DNA from: Atrina japonica
Lineage: Eukaryota; Mollusca; Bivalvia; Pterioida; Pinnidae
Direction of reading: 5' to 3'
NCBI GenBank assembly: GCA_030159075.1
Contig: BROG01000005.1
Span: 948,001 to 1,012,000, forward strand
Length of the DNA: 64,000 nt
The notes beneath the pieces were generated by a model. The model was not told the DNA's origin and made no database searches. It saw only the letters and a program-made list of their open reading frames with translations. Both the position numbers and the translations under genes were made by a program. This document shows positions 45,701-57,528 of the stretch, in pieces (position 1 is the first letter of the stretch; every line of letters begins with the position of its first letter).

Positions 45701-47029
45701 TTTAGAATCCTCTTTTATACGTAGTACCTGACCTGAGATGTTTGTCATTGGCACGTGTGAAATTTTAATGCACATTCATTTGAACTTAACCGAGTCAAGG
45801 AGGATACATGTAGTTGATATAGCATCCCGGGTGTAACGTTGCCTTTGACATCCGTGTATCTGCGTGATGGACGTCTTTAATCATTGAAAACTATTTTAAA
45901 CCCTGAGGTACTTTTACAGCGAGCTATTTCTGTATTCTAGAACACACCTGTTCACATTCAATATAGCTTTCATGCTTTTAAATCATATAGCCTCTTAATT
46001 AATTATACAAATCCTAACTTAACGTTAACTTTTCTGTATTCATTTTTATTTAATCTGATGAATTGATATATGTATGCCTTAATTCAATATATTCTAATTA
46101 ACGAACGATATGCCAGTTTAAGTTAAGATTAATACATACATAAGAAATGCATTATGTACCACCATAACTTAAAGATATCTACAAATATATTTTACCAAGC
46201 TTATGAAGGTGTTAATTGTCAATGCTATAAACGTGTCACCTTAGTACACTTGTATTGTTCTATCGCTTCTGTCTATTATGTTAAAAATGTGCAACTGAAA
46301 GTTTTATGCGTTTTTATAAAAACTTCAAAGTATTAAAAAATAAAAAAGAACAATTTTAGCATATAAAGCTGTTTTATCACTTTTTAATATCCTGTCGAAT
46401 ATTCTCTTTAGATATCTGTAATGCTCTGAAGAACGAATATAATAGTAATAGCATCACATATCATTTAAAATTAAGAAATTTTAAATATATTTTAAGGACA
46501 ACTTTGGATTTTAGGGAGCAACAGTAGCACTTTCCCTTCCTTTGTCTAATGTATAAAAATGATAACTTCCCCCTTCCCATAGTCGGTATAAATAATAATA
46601 AACAGGGTATGACGTTGATATGGAGTATTTCATTGTGCTTCGAATAACTATAAAATTGAAATAAAATTCAATGTCCGCAAAAGAGAAGTATCGTTATGCA
46701 AAAAAGTAAAATGATAAAGATATTGTCGTCTTTTACTTGATAAAGGCCAAAAGTCCAAAAATTTTTGAATATTGACTGTTTTACTGTTGTTCGTGTAAAA
46801 TTGAAAACAAGCAATTTGTGAAGAAAAGTACTTCACTTGAAATGAACTGGCGTATTGTTAACAATCTTGTGAAACACCAAAATTTGTATTCATATCAATT
46901 TTATGTAACAATATATGTTAACTTTTATATGTAACAGAAAGTTTCTTTTTACTTTCCATTGTGCAATATCTTAAAAATTGTATCCCCGATCCAAAAAATC
47001 TATAGCATCTAAAATATTTTGTCGGTTCC
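42790..47029. other. No gene seen
   Basis: AT-rich. The short frames (for example 43413-43631 plus and 45058-45255 minus) resemble no known protein and lack supporting splice context. Confidence 0.4.
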
Positions 47030-47235
47030 TTTTAGGATATTTTCAGTCAAATCTTAAAAGTGATTACTCTTTGAAAGATTTGACTTTACATTACGATTAA
47101 TTATTTAGCATTGTGTGATACCACTTACTCCTTAGGAAATAAACATATATTTTAAATTGAAGCTTAACTGATTAAGTCTAATTGACAGAAACGATCATTA
47201 TGAACATTATAACATTGGTATTATGTTTATAATAT
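47030..47235 (+). repeat. Retrozyme-family partial copy
   Basis: Body and end of the unit. The hammerhead core reads CTGATTA...GAAACG at 47168-47192, with the GTC/GAC stem II kept but the stem I partner lost. Ends ATTATGTTTATAATAT. Confidence 0.6.
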
Positions 47236-47339
47236 GTGTACTATATATCAATTCAAAAAATATAGTTTGTCAGTTATATTTAAACAGTAATAAAAAGCAT
47301 ATCAACCTTAAATTGAGATGGACAGTGGTGTTTACAGTG

Positions 47340-47463
47340 TTCGTAACGTCTGTCGGGCTGGAGCGAGAGATCCTATATTGTCATTTGTACACAGGTTTTC
47401 GCCGGTGCTACTTTAGTTGTTATTCTTGGCATCACTATTTCCTGTATCAATGTTGTGAACAAA
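47340..47463 (+). pseudogene. Possible membrane-segment exon remnant
   Basis: One frame reads VFAGATLVVILGITISC followed by INVVNK, a plausible transmembrane helix in locally GC-richer DNA. It is open from about 47355 after a TAA and runs straight into the MITE at 47464. No family could be assigned and no splice pair is convincing. Confidence 0.2.
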
Positions 47464-47638
47464 GGGCCCGTTTTACGAAAGGTCGTAAGTCCTAAACCCT
47501 CTGTCTTAATCCTAATTGCCATGGGAATGACCAATCAGCAATGCGTTGCTAAAAGTTAGGATTTAGGACATGGTAGTTAGGACTTGCAAAATAAAGTTAG
47601 GATTTAGGACTTACGACCTTTACGTATTCGCAAACGGG
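47464..47638. mobile_element. Short MITE with GGGCCCGTTT-type ends
   Basis: About 175 bp. The left arm GGGCCCGTTTTACGAAAGG runs on through TCGTAAGTCCTAAA. The right arm TTTAGGACTTACGACC ends AAACGGGT after a small insertion. The centre has a second inverted pair (AAAGTTAGGATTTAGGAC). The TSD was not resolved because the right end is mutated. Confidence 0.75.
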
Positions 47639-47652
47639 TAGTTAACCCAAAG

Positions 47653-47655
<3 letters not shown>

Positions 47656-47749
<94 letters not shown>
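47656..47749. repeat. (TA)n microsatellite
   Basis: Perfect TA tract of about 94 bp. Confidence 0.98.
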
Positions 47750-47751
<2 letters not shown>

Positions 47752-48020
47752 GTCATTATCAAAAAAAGGAGCTCTGTATTACAGGACTTGCAAAATATTA
47801 TCAGCTCAACTATTCTCATTATCCATCTACAAAAGGCCACTGAAATCATATACTTCTGTTCATCAGGCCTGACATTAACACCTATGGGTAAGTCGATTGT
47901 GACAGGACAGAGTAAATCAAAACTACTTAAGCCTTGATTCGCAAAAGTGTGCAAGGTCTACATTCATTTCGTAGTGAACCGGAAAATATAGAATCAATGC
48001 TCATTTCTATGACAAATATT

Positions 48021-48084
48021 GTATATATATATATATATATATATACATATATAAACTGGCACTGGGGTGTAATAATATATTTAT

Positions 48085-48125
<41 letters not shown>
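48021..48125. repeat. Broken (TA)n tracts
   Basis: TA runs at 48021-48047 and 48077-48125 with a short unique spacer. They are followed by an unassigned open frame to 48422 that resembles no known protein. Confidence 0.9.
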
Positions 48126-48129
<4 letters not shown>

Positions 48130-48699
48130 TCCAAGTAATATGTAGACGAAGGACTTCAAAAGTTTTCCTGAAACAGGAAGCTAACAGGAAGTTGCGAAGA
48201 AAAGAGGGTTCACAAAGAATATCAGAAAGTTATCTTCTCGTTACCAAAATACATAGTGACAAAAATAGTCTCCCTCTCTGTAAACTACAAAGGCTACCAC
48301 CGATAAACAAAATACATTACAAAGGAATGTCATCACTTCAGATTGATATCATAATTACATCGTGTGGGATATGTTCACAACAACTAGTTACATCATTTCC
48401 ACTGGCTGCTGAAAACGAATAGGTTGGTTAAAGAATGCATAGATAAATGAAGAATTCTATGAACGACGGGATTCTGAATATGATTAATAATGTGTATTCA
48501 TATTTACTGGAGTAATGAAATATGTCGACACCCAAAAACTATTTATAAATGAGAAATGCTGTTTCATTAGATGTTAGAAAGATGTGATACTGTCACAGAA
48601 ATGATCCGGGATTTATCTTGAAGCTACTACACGTTTATGCCTGAGGGACTTCAACAGTCAAAGATAGTTACGAACTGATCATACCTGATGCTATATATA

Positions 48700-49190
48700 T
48701 AGCACGCCAAATTTCCATTTATTTAATGAGTTAAACATCGTTTTCGCAGCTAAACCTAGTTTTTCTCTAGTCAAACGTCATATATATTTTTGTAACCCAC
48801 ATTAACTTGAGAAAACTAGGATTGATTGAAAGTATTAATCTGGTTTTGGCTCAGTTCAGATTTATTTTTTAGGAATTATACGTCTGTTTAAAATTGGAGC
48901 TCAACTGATGAAGTCTTATTGACAGAAACGATGGCCTTGGGCGTTATACCATTAACTTTGGTATTATGTTTATAATATTTCAAATATTTAATCCTAGGTT
49001 TCCTGTCGTTAATACTTGTTCACTTGTAATTAAACACCCATTCACAGCAAATTCACATTAATGAGTTAAACCCAGTTTCTATCGAAAATCACATCGACTG
49101 GGAAAACTGCGTAACTGGCGAAAAACAAGGTTCAACTGGAAAAACAAGGTTTTCCTCATTTATGCTAATTTAGCGTGCATTTGTGCATAT
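48700..49190. mobile_element. MITE-like element (family M4, copy 2) containing a retrozyme copy
   Basis: The ends read GCACGCCAAATTTCCATTTA and, inverted, GCACGCTAAATTAGCATAAA. Inside are the same degenerate AAACCTAGTTTTTC/GAAAAACAAGGTT motifs as at 25740-26085. A retrozyme-family fragment at 48888-48979 splits it. Confidence 0.55.
48888..48979 (+). repeat. Retrozyme-family fragment with hammerhead core
   Basis: At 48896-48943 it keeps GGAGCTCAA, CTGATGA, stem II GTC/GAC, GAAAC and a TTGGGC stem I partner (one G-U pair). The cleavage triplet has become GCC, which should not cleave. Ends ATTATGTTTATAATAT. Confidence 0.65.
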
Positions 49191-49564
49191 ATGAGCGTTT
49201 TATTGCAAGTGTACAAGTTAATAACTGTTCGCGGATGGAGTCCACGTATTCATTTTAAATAAAATATTATTTTTGTATTTCAATCAGCATTCTATCGACG
49301 TTAAACTGTTGCCATGGATACGTCTGTCGTTATACCTGTGATATGACACACATAACTTCGACAAAACTACTTAAAAAGAAAACTTTAGAAATGTGAAAAT
49401 ATTTTAAAATGTTTGAGATGAATTAACTTTGTCTCATAATGTTGAGTAAAATAAATCATAAAAATCATATGTAAATTCTAAGTATGCATCTACGTACAAC
49501 TTGATAAAAAGCTGTATTTGAATTGCAAATTTTAAGTGAATGATTGATACAAAACAGCATTATG

Positions 49565-49605
49565 ATGATAGATAGATAGACAAATATACAGAATCAGATA
49601 GATAT

Positions 49606-49646
<41 letters not shown>

Positions 49647-49693
49647 CAAATATACAGATTCAGATAGACAGATAAGATAGATAGAGAGATAGA

Positions 49694-49733
<40 letters not shown>

Positions 49734-49846
49734 TAGATAGATAAATAGATAGATAGACAGACAGTCAAAATGACGGGCTGATAGATAAATAGATAGATAG
49801 ATAGATAGAAGATAGATAGATAGACAAATATACAGATTCAGATAGG

Positions 49847-49891
<45 letters not shown>

Positions 49892-49945
49892 CGATAGATA
49901 GATAGATAGATAGATAAATAGATAGAAAGATAGATACATAAATAT
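49565..49945. repeat. (GATA)n tetranucleotide array with higher-order repeats
   Basis: Long GATA array with GACA runs. A CAAATATACAGATTCAGATA block recurs about three times (near 49580, 49647 and 49827). Confidence 0.97.
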
Positions 49946-49949
49946 ATAG

Positions 49950-49952
<3 letters not shown>

Positions 49953-50013
<61 letters not shown>
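49953..50013. repeat. (GA)n microsatellite
   Basis: GA tract of about 61 bp at the end of the GATA array. A 10-bp GA run recurs at 50144. Confidence 0.97.
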
Positions 50014-50015
<2 letters not shown>

Positions 50016-52004
50016 GATAATTGTGTCAATAATTCTCTGTTATTCACATTGTTCCTTAAATAAGTTTTACATAAACTTTAATCCTTTCTAGAATAATTCA
50101 CCTAACAGCAACACATGCTCAGGAAATATTTTTCATTTTCGTTAGAGAGAGAGAGGATGGATAGATGGGTAGAGTTGATGAGTAGGTACAAAGATAGGTA
50201 GACAAAATGTGTTGATATACATGTACTTACAACTGGAAAGGTGAAATGCAAATATACTCGTCTTGTCTGGACCTATATCTGCATGCATTGCATACAAGAC
50301 AGATGAAATAATACTTAATTGTAAGTAAGTTATGCTCACTAACAGCAGAAATATTTAGATTATATGAACAAAAATGAGCTGTTGTTATTCTATCTCGTAT
50401 TTTGAAATTACAAATATGAATCACATGCTTTCGAAGTGTTCAAGCGAAATACATCAGACAGATGTGTGGAGTATTTTTAAATCAATTAGTATCGAGCACT
50501 ATTAGTAATAAAATATAATTAGTAATCATATTTAGCTTTTTATAATGACATGGTAAAGAAAATATTTTAACGATAGTTTGCCATTCTGTTTCATGGATAT
50601 AATCAATAAATACAATAAATTAAATAACAATAAACCTAACAGTAAAACGTAGTACTTTTACCCTAATGCTTGGATGACTAATACCAGAATATTTTGTATA
50701 GCACTCTTTGCAAAACAATTTAAAATTAATGATTTTTTTAAAAATTGGCAAAGTTTTAAGGATTTAGATTTTGCTGTCTCTAGTTATCATGTTCTTTTTT
50801 ATCAACACTTGTCATCTGGTCTGCTTTGTCAAAATATTCTTCTCTATTCGATAATGTAAGTGAATTTTGCCGCCATTATAACCTGGTTCTGTCATACATG
50901 GTAGGGATCAAATCTATAGTAACTCAAAATCTACAAAGATTTATCTTAGTTTAATCATGCTACCCTTAATATAGAAACTTAATTATGTCCAATCGTCACG
51001 AAACTAAATAGGTGGTCACATTCTTATAGATGGAAAGTTTTAAGTGATTTAGTAGACAGTGTCTAGGTTGAACTCCTTCATTTATATAAACTACACCATA
51101 TTGATCGCATTTAAATGATAGTTAGGTTTATACAAGTCAAAATCTGAACTCTTGTTAAGTAGTTTTTACATCTGTCATCGTTCCCTTTCATCTACACATA
51201 TCATTGGCAAGCTCTGTACATTGAGACACATAAGATCATTATATAATGTTTCCCAGATGTACGAAAAAGCGTAAATGTAAATATTTTAATACATATTAGC
51301 GTTTATGCTTGACACAATTAAATTTATTGTTTTGTCATTGATATAGTTAGGAACATAATGTGTTTATAATATATCTAATTATAAACGTTTAAGAACAAAT
51401 ATTTATATCTATTTCGCTTTGTATAATAAATCGCGTTTAACTGTATTTATCTGTTCTTTACTGATCCACTGCACACATATCCAAAACGTAACGTAAAACA
51501 TCCGTGATTACATAGACCCTCCCCTGGCAGTAGTACAGAAATGTAATTAACTGTAATGACATGGATATAAGCATCATTAAAAGTAACAGAAATACTTCAT
51601 AGAAACACACAGTAATGGAAAAACTACTATCAATTACATATAGGCGGACTTGTTGGTACTTCATTAAAAACTATGAATCTTGCCGTTTGACATAATTTTA
51701 AGATAATTTACTCTTAATATTTTCAGGTAATGTGTAACATTTTGCTAAATATTTTAAAAAGATTTTATTATGTTTTTCGTATTATTTTTTTTTATTAATC
51801 ATTTTTTAATTTAATTAGATTATAAACATAATACCTTCAAAGAATTATTTTTAAAATATCTGTTAAACTGTTATTGAAAACATGTTTGAAAAAAATTGCG
51901 AAAATAACCACTCATTATAATATTAGTTCAAATACTAACTAATCTAAATAAAATATTAATATTTCTACTTAAGGTTGGAAGACCCAACGTCAGCGGAAAA
52001 ACTA
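50014..52004. other. No gene seen
   Basis: AT-rich. The frames at 50674-50859 and 51458-51664 look like chance. A retrozyme-family end fragment (ATTATAAACATAATACC) is at 51825-51842. Confidence 0.4.
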
Positions 52005-52005
52005 C

Positions 52006-52116
52006 CTGGACCCGGTTACACAACACATTGTTAAATTTAACGTACAGTTAGCCCATTGGTTTAACATTGGTTAAATTCACGTAAGATTTAACAACCTACT
52101 GTGCAATTAGGTCCTG
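52006..52116. mobile_element. Small MITE with CTG duplication
   Basis: About 100 bp. The left end GACCCGGTTACACAACACAT continues TTGTTAAATTTAACGT. The right end inverted reads GACCTAATTGCACAG then TTGTTAAATCTTACGT. CTG flanks both sides (52006-52008 and 52114-52116). PIF/Harbinger-type by its CWG duplication. Confidence 0.7.
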
Positions 52117-53733
52117 ATCTGTATTTTTACTAAAATTCAGAAATGATCCTCAAAGATTCCATACGAAACAAAAAATGAATGATTGGGATATATCAGAATG
52201 TGATTTTCAGTATATTTTTGTACCCTTTTCTCCTTTATTTACCTCTTTCAGTACCTTGGAGGAAAATTTGAAATGCGACACATAGTCACAAGCAGTGCGT
52301 ATAATAGTGTAATAAAAAAAATGCAAGTTAATTCAATAATTAAAAACGCTTATACTATTTTTTATAATTTCAAGAATTTTCCTGGAGACAGAAAGATATA
52401 CTCAAAATTCCAGGGAGGAGAAAGTTAACGGAAAACAGCATACCCAATAGCACCGTAAAAGAAAGATAAACTTGAAGGTTCAATTTGTATATTAACCTCG
52501 TAATTTTATACTTACATTTTCAGTAATAATATTTGACATATACAAAATCAGTAAACAAGTGTTGATTGATATGTAAGCCAGTCCCTCGACAAAGATACAT
52601 GAGCTTAACGTTCATAACGTACATATTGCGGTAAAAACGTATCCTGATAAAGCATGTAAAAAGTAAACAAATAAATGAACTTCGTAGATATCAAAATTTA
52701 TGTTTCATAGATTTTGCAAGGAATGTTAGGTGAAAAGGTAAAACATACCTCTGAATATGTTAGGTTTTGCCAACTCATGAGAGTGCAGTCATTATTAATT
52801 TGAGATTTCAAAGGCATAGTTCACATTTTGTGACGGATCGTTTTCCCTGTGTATTTCTATCGATAGCATGTGAAACATCTTAACGTCAGTCACCTGAAAT
52901 CAGTGACACAATATGTATGTTGTGATAGTATTTACATGTATTTATAAAGTGATGTATAAAACTTACAAATATTCAGGATCGCATTAATGTCTAGGGCGTT
53001 GGTACTGATGTCAATTTGAGTTATTTCTGATTTTAAGCTTTACAGACAGCTTGCACGTTATTGACTGTTAATCTGACTATATAGAAATATCGTGTGTTTT
53101 GAACTCCGGTGTTAGTTATGTGACAATGTAAATGGCTTAACACTTACAGTAACCTAACAATGAGATCCAACACCTCGAGAAGACATAAAAATATCAGTAT
53201 TGGTTTTTGTCATTTTGGTTCCTTTCTCTAGAGTTATACAGCGTGGACAATAATACATCTTTAAATGTATCTCTTTTCGGCAATGAAACTTAAATTTCAA
53301 CGTAAATTCAAAAGATGTCCAGAAAATTGACATCATCTTCATACCAAAATAACTAGGGGCACGCAAAATATAGTCCTTGAGTCTGAGATTGATACATAGG
53401 TTAACACATAGATCGTTGAAACGGTATTAGATTTTAAATCAAACTCACTCATTCGAAAAATAAAAAAACGTTGTCGATAATATTTTCTGATGATTATTTT
53501 AGTATCAATTTCTTTTCATTTCAGAAGAAAAAGTTTTAGTCCATGTAAACTACAGTTCACACATCAACGACTAAAACTATTAGCAAACTGAACTTGACGT
53601 CGAGTTGCAGAATCATATCAGTGGTAAATGTTTAAATGGACGTTGTAAATGACCTGTATGCTTATCTTGAAAAGGTATTAGCTGTGTTTTCCAAAATATG
53701 AGTTCGATTTTTTACTTCTTATAATTGATGTAA
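52117..53733. other. No gene seen
   Basis: AT-rich, with no recognisable exon or repeat family. Confidence 0.4.
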
Positions 53734-53936
53734 AACAACAAATAAAAGCTATACACAGGCATAAAAATGCATATTCTTATATATTTTGTGAGAACAAGGT
53801 CAGACCCAGTGTGTTATTCATAAACAAAACGAAATATTGAATTGACCAATTGCCAAACTGGGTTTCTCAAATAATTTTCACAAAATATATAGTAATTTAA
53901 GAGTTTTTATGCCAGTGTATATTTCTTTTTTGTTAT
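53734..53936. mobile_element. Palindromic MITE-like repeat (family M3, copy 2)
   Basis: Left arm AACAACAAATAAAAGCTATA continuing CACAGGCATAAAAATG. Right arm TTTTTATGCCAGTGTATATT. The centre has AAACTGGGTTTCTCAAATAA. Same family and same downstream CAGCTAA..CCCC block as 7884-8066. Confidence 0.6.
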
Positions 53937-54649
53937 TGTTTATCGAACCATCATAGTAAAAGGAATTTATTTTAGGAAAAATAACAGCTAATGCCCCCCC
54001 CTTTAATTTGTGTTTTCAAACATATCGTGCTTATTTCAAATTGATTTTATTTTGTGAACCACACTTTACCCATGAAAAGGAATTTATATATTTTCTGTTT
54101 ATCAAGACTGTCGATATCTGAGTGTAACAGCAAAAGGGGCACCTGTCACTAAGGCACGATTCGGATTCAAATTACATCTAGTACTAAACTTCTCTACGCA
54201 GGAAACGATCAGTAAGCACAATATATTGCCATAATCTGTAGATGTTTTGTAGACAAGAGCAGTATAGGTACATAAGTTAATATATAGGTTCAGTTATTTG
54301 AGAACCTTTACATACTTTCCCACTTTCCATGGTCTATCTTGTCATTTATTCGAAGTAATGATTCATAAACGTATTGATAAAATTAGATTACAAAAGTGAC
54401 ACTTCTGTGAACGAAGAGGCGATACATTATAACTATGAACGGAATTAACTTTTTGAAGATTTTTATTCTTTCAAAACATTTTAAAATGTTCCTTTTCAAG
54501 AGGATCAGAAATATTGAAATTTTAAAGTTAATTTATCCTTTCAATACCCTGATGTCTAAATCACCTGTTTCACATGCCATTGAGTCAAAGCAATCCTTAA
54601 ACAAATTCACTACGGTCGAAAAGCAATTCGTTTTATCACTAACGTCACA

Positions 54650-54959
54650 TCTCAAGCTGTTACATTTGTTTGTTTATTGTTGTTTAACGTCCCACTCGAG
54701 AATATTTCACTCATATGGAGACGTCACCAAATGCCGGTGAAGGGCTTCAAATTTTGGCCTATGCTCGGCACTTACGGCCATTTAGCAGTAGGGTTCTTTA
54801 ACGTGCCAACACCTACTGTGACACGGGACCTCCAGCTTTTACTGTCTCATCCGAAAGACAGGAAACCAACCTGTCGCCGGCGGGACTCGAACTCACGACC
54901 TCACGATCCAGAGTCGAGCGCGCTACCGACTGAGCCAGGCCGGCTCTCAAGCTGTTACA
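54650..54959 (-). mobile_element. tRNA-derived SINE, full length, with 14-15 bp target duplication
   Basis: The element is about 54665-54944 on the minus strand. A box TGGCTCAGTCGG, B box AGTTCGAGTCCC, core TTTCGGATGAGACAGTAAAA and GGCACGTTAAAGAACCCTAC, 3' end GACGTTAAACAACAATAAAC. The sequence TCTCAAGCTGTTACA flanks both sides (54650-54664 and 54945-54959). This copy is better preserved than that at 12442-12693. The 97-codon frame on the plus strand is a by-product of the SINE. Confidence 0.95.
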
Positions 54960-55445
54960 AAGTGAAATGATAAAAGTAATAGTGAAATCCTATCATAACA
55001 TGTTTGATGCAGTGTTTTATAACAAATTGATACTCCTTATTCCATCCCTTCTTATTTCTATATTTTGATACAATTATTCGAAGTTTGTATAACATGCATC
55101 TAATTTGTATATTACTCTCAAACCGAAATTTCATTTCTGTGAAACCAAAAACAGAAAAATGTCATTATAAAGGTGGTGGTAATACAACAACGCCACGAAT
55201 TGCACGTACATATTAAGAATACTTACATCATATTTACGAATAACAATATCTGATAAGATGAAGGTTTCCTGTGAACAATTATATAATTTGAAGTGACCTC
55301 AGTCGAAATTAAATATAGGTGTAACATTTTAATTTCCTTTTCGATATATTTTTGTTCTGAAAACAAAAAGTTCATCTTATCATCAGTATAATTATTGGTG
55401 CAAAGTTCATTTGTACTCTACTGAGTATCGACTGATTGTAGAAGT

Positions 55446-55480
55446 TAACTGAAGAAGTACCAATAGATATTTGAAACTCC
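55446..55480 (+). repeat. Family R1 fragment at the truncated end of the Penelope-like element
   Basis: TGAAGAAGTACCAATAGATA followed by TTGAAACTCCA matches the start of R1 at 9246. It marks the point where the retroelement's RT sequence ends. Confidence 0.5.
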
Positions 55481-55499
55481 AAGAATATAAACAAATATC

Positions 55500-57236
55500 T
55501 CAGATAAAAAATGTGTGCCTTCAAATTTTCTAAAAGTTGTTTAGAATTTTTAAGTATCCACATCTGATTTAAACCTCTTCTGGAATAAGCAACTGTGCAG
55601 TATTGCTGAAGTTTCTCCTTAACGACTGTCAGTATATTGGTAAAGAGTAACGACAAAGGTTTGGTAGAACATTCGCTAGATTGTGCTATGTACCTCTGCG
55701 TATATGGGGTTTTGTGAAGTTTAGGTATCCAATATAAATATGGTAGCTCAAAATCGGTATCCGTTGTAGGTATATCAAAAGAACGTAATACGGACACGTG
55801 ATTTTGAAGGTCCTCGTCCTTTGAAAGTGGGCTACGTGTAGGATGACCAGAATTCGTATTAAACCCTAGTTCCTCTAATAAACAATCAAAATAATGTGCC
55901 TTACAAATAAAAAATATATCATATGAGGCTTTGTCTGCTGGGACCAGTACATATTGGTTATGTAATCTATCCAGCTCGGTTACCACTTTGGATCACTAAA
56001 TACAGAGGGATAACGTGTTTTCATAGTTCCTTAAATTTTCGAATACGATATTTTCATCAACTATCGTATAGCTTTTAGCCATTCAGACAAAGTGTCTGGT
56101 TCCACGTCTTCATGTTTGGCCCATCATCTGGCATGATCTTTGACAAAAGTCATAACTAAACTGAAATTCTGTCGCTAATTAAAGGAACGGCCTTCGCGGT
56201 ATTTTGGACCTCTTTAAAGTAAGATTTTTTAGGCTTTCATTTTCAACAATAGAAACATCGCCGATGATGACATGTCCGGTAGGATTATATTCAAAGGGAT
56301 ATGATGCACATAAACACGTGACGGTGTTATGTAGAAGATGGTTGATGTTTCGGCACTGCAAAATACGTTTGTAATGGAATAGCTTGAATGCGATGCTGGG
56401 TGTATAGCTATATGAAATGCAAGACGTGGTCTTCAATTTAAAAGTTGGCCGAACAGAGGACTGATCGTTTTTGTGATTTAGAACATTGCTAAAGTTTAAA
56501 ACGTCTACACCTTTATTTGTAAATTTAAGTTTAAGTAAAGACGTTTCTATTCAGAATAGTCATCGTTTGTAATGCGTGTAGGCTTGAAGAGTCCGAGAAA
56601 AACAATGTGCATCTGGAATTGAAGAATCCGTATAGGGGTTTATTCTTGCTTCCTGAAAAAGTTCCTTAAGAAGTGTAAAAGGAAATGAATAAAGTTTGCT
56701 GCGAATGACCCAATTATTTTCTTAACGTAAAGTAAAAAGGATGAAAAGTGATATCATAGATGTTGGGTCTGTTGTATGAACTATGTCAGAGACTTCGCTT
56801 ATGTCTTACGTTAGAATCAAAAAGTTCCATCACATTGACATTACGATATTATACTGTGGACTTGATAAATTGCCTACACTTTGGACATTATCATTACATC
56901 CATAGGGTGTATGCAGTGCCAAGCTGTCGAATCCATTATTCTTCACGTTGTCTACGGAAGAGGGTAGTCAAAGTGGGATTGTTGGTCCAGTGGTATATCT
57001 TATAATTATACGCACTCATATAGACAAAATGAAATAGTCAGTGGAGTTGAAATGTCAGTAGAGTATCTGGTTATTGACCTCAAAACTATGACCAGATACT
57101 CCTTCATTAATTGCCCCTTTGTCTCGCAAACATTAATATATCCACACAAGGTACACTCAATTCCGTAAACAAAGTTAGATGATTTACAATCAAGATGATC
57201 CCAGCTTCTGGCATTGTAATGCTTATTTGTCAGATT
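55500..57236 (-). pseudogene. Decayed Penelope-like retroelement with N-terminal GIY-YIG (Naiad-type order)
   Basis: On the minus strand, 5' to 3'. First comes a GIY-YIG endonuclease region (57236-56850) with SWDHLDCKSSNFVYGIECTL, CETKGQLMK, WTNNPTLTTLFRRQREE and PYGCNDNVQSVGNLSSP. Then a linker with KFTNKGVD and TSCISYSYTPSIAFK, and a Cys-rich NPTGHVIIGDVSIVEN segment (56436-56180). Then the KGPKYRE and EWLKAIR region. Last is the start of the RT (55986-55510) with LVPADKAS, YWIPKLHKTPYTQRYIAQSS and CSTKPLS. Frameshifts and stops break it throughout, and the RT palm (YxDD) is missing. Endonuclease before RT is the permuted order described for Naiad elements of invertebrates. Confidence 0.85.
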
Positions 57237-57528
57237 GCTAGTGAATCCCTGATCAGTTATTAATATACTAACTAAGAAACTGTGTAAACTTAAAAGTTAA
57301 ATAAAAACATAAAAAGTATTCTTTGATCGCTCTTTATTCTTAAAGACATAGTTTAATACACTAAACACATGTTCGAGTACTCAATTCGTCATCGCGTTCG
57401 ATTCGCCTTGATGCGAGCCTAAGCGACACGTGGTTAGTAATCGATTAGAATTTCTTGCATTAATTGACAGTATTTAATGTATTGAAACAGAAAAACATTG
57501 GTTTTTTGAATAAAATTTTGATTGAGAG

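Noticed and set aside
48126..48422. C-terminal part of the 162-codon frame after the TA repeats
   Set aside because: The start lies in the TA repeat, the protein matches no family I know and there is no splice support. It is kept only as an unassigned frame.
54900..54945. tRNA gene on the minus strand
   Set aside because: A and B boxes are present, but the sequence continues into a SINE core and no acceptor stem closes.
54435..54970. Frames reading FNVPTPTVTRDLQLL and TCRRRDSNSRPHDPESSA
   Set aside because: These are SINE sequence. The RDSNSRPHDPE wording comes from the tRNA-like head read on the opposite strand.
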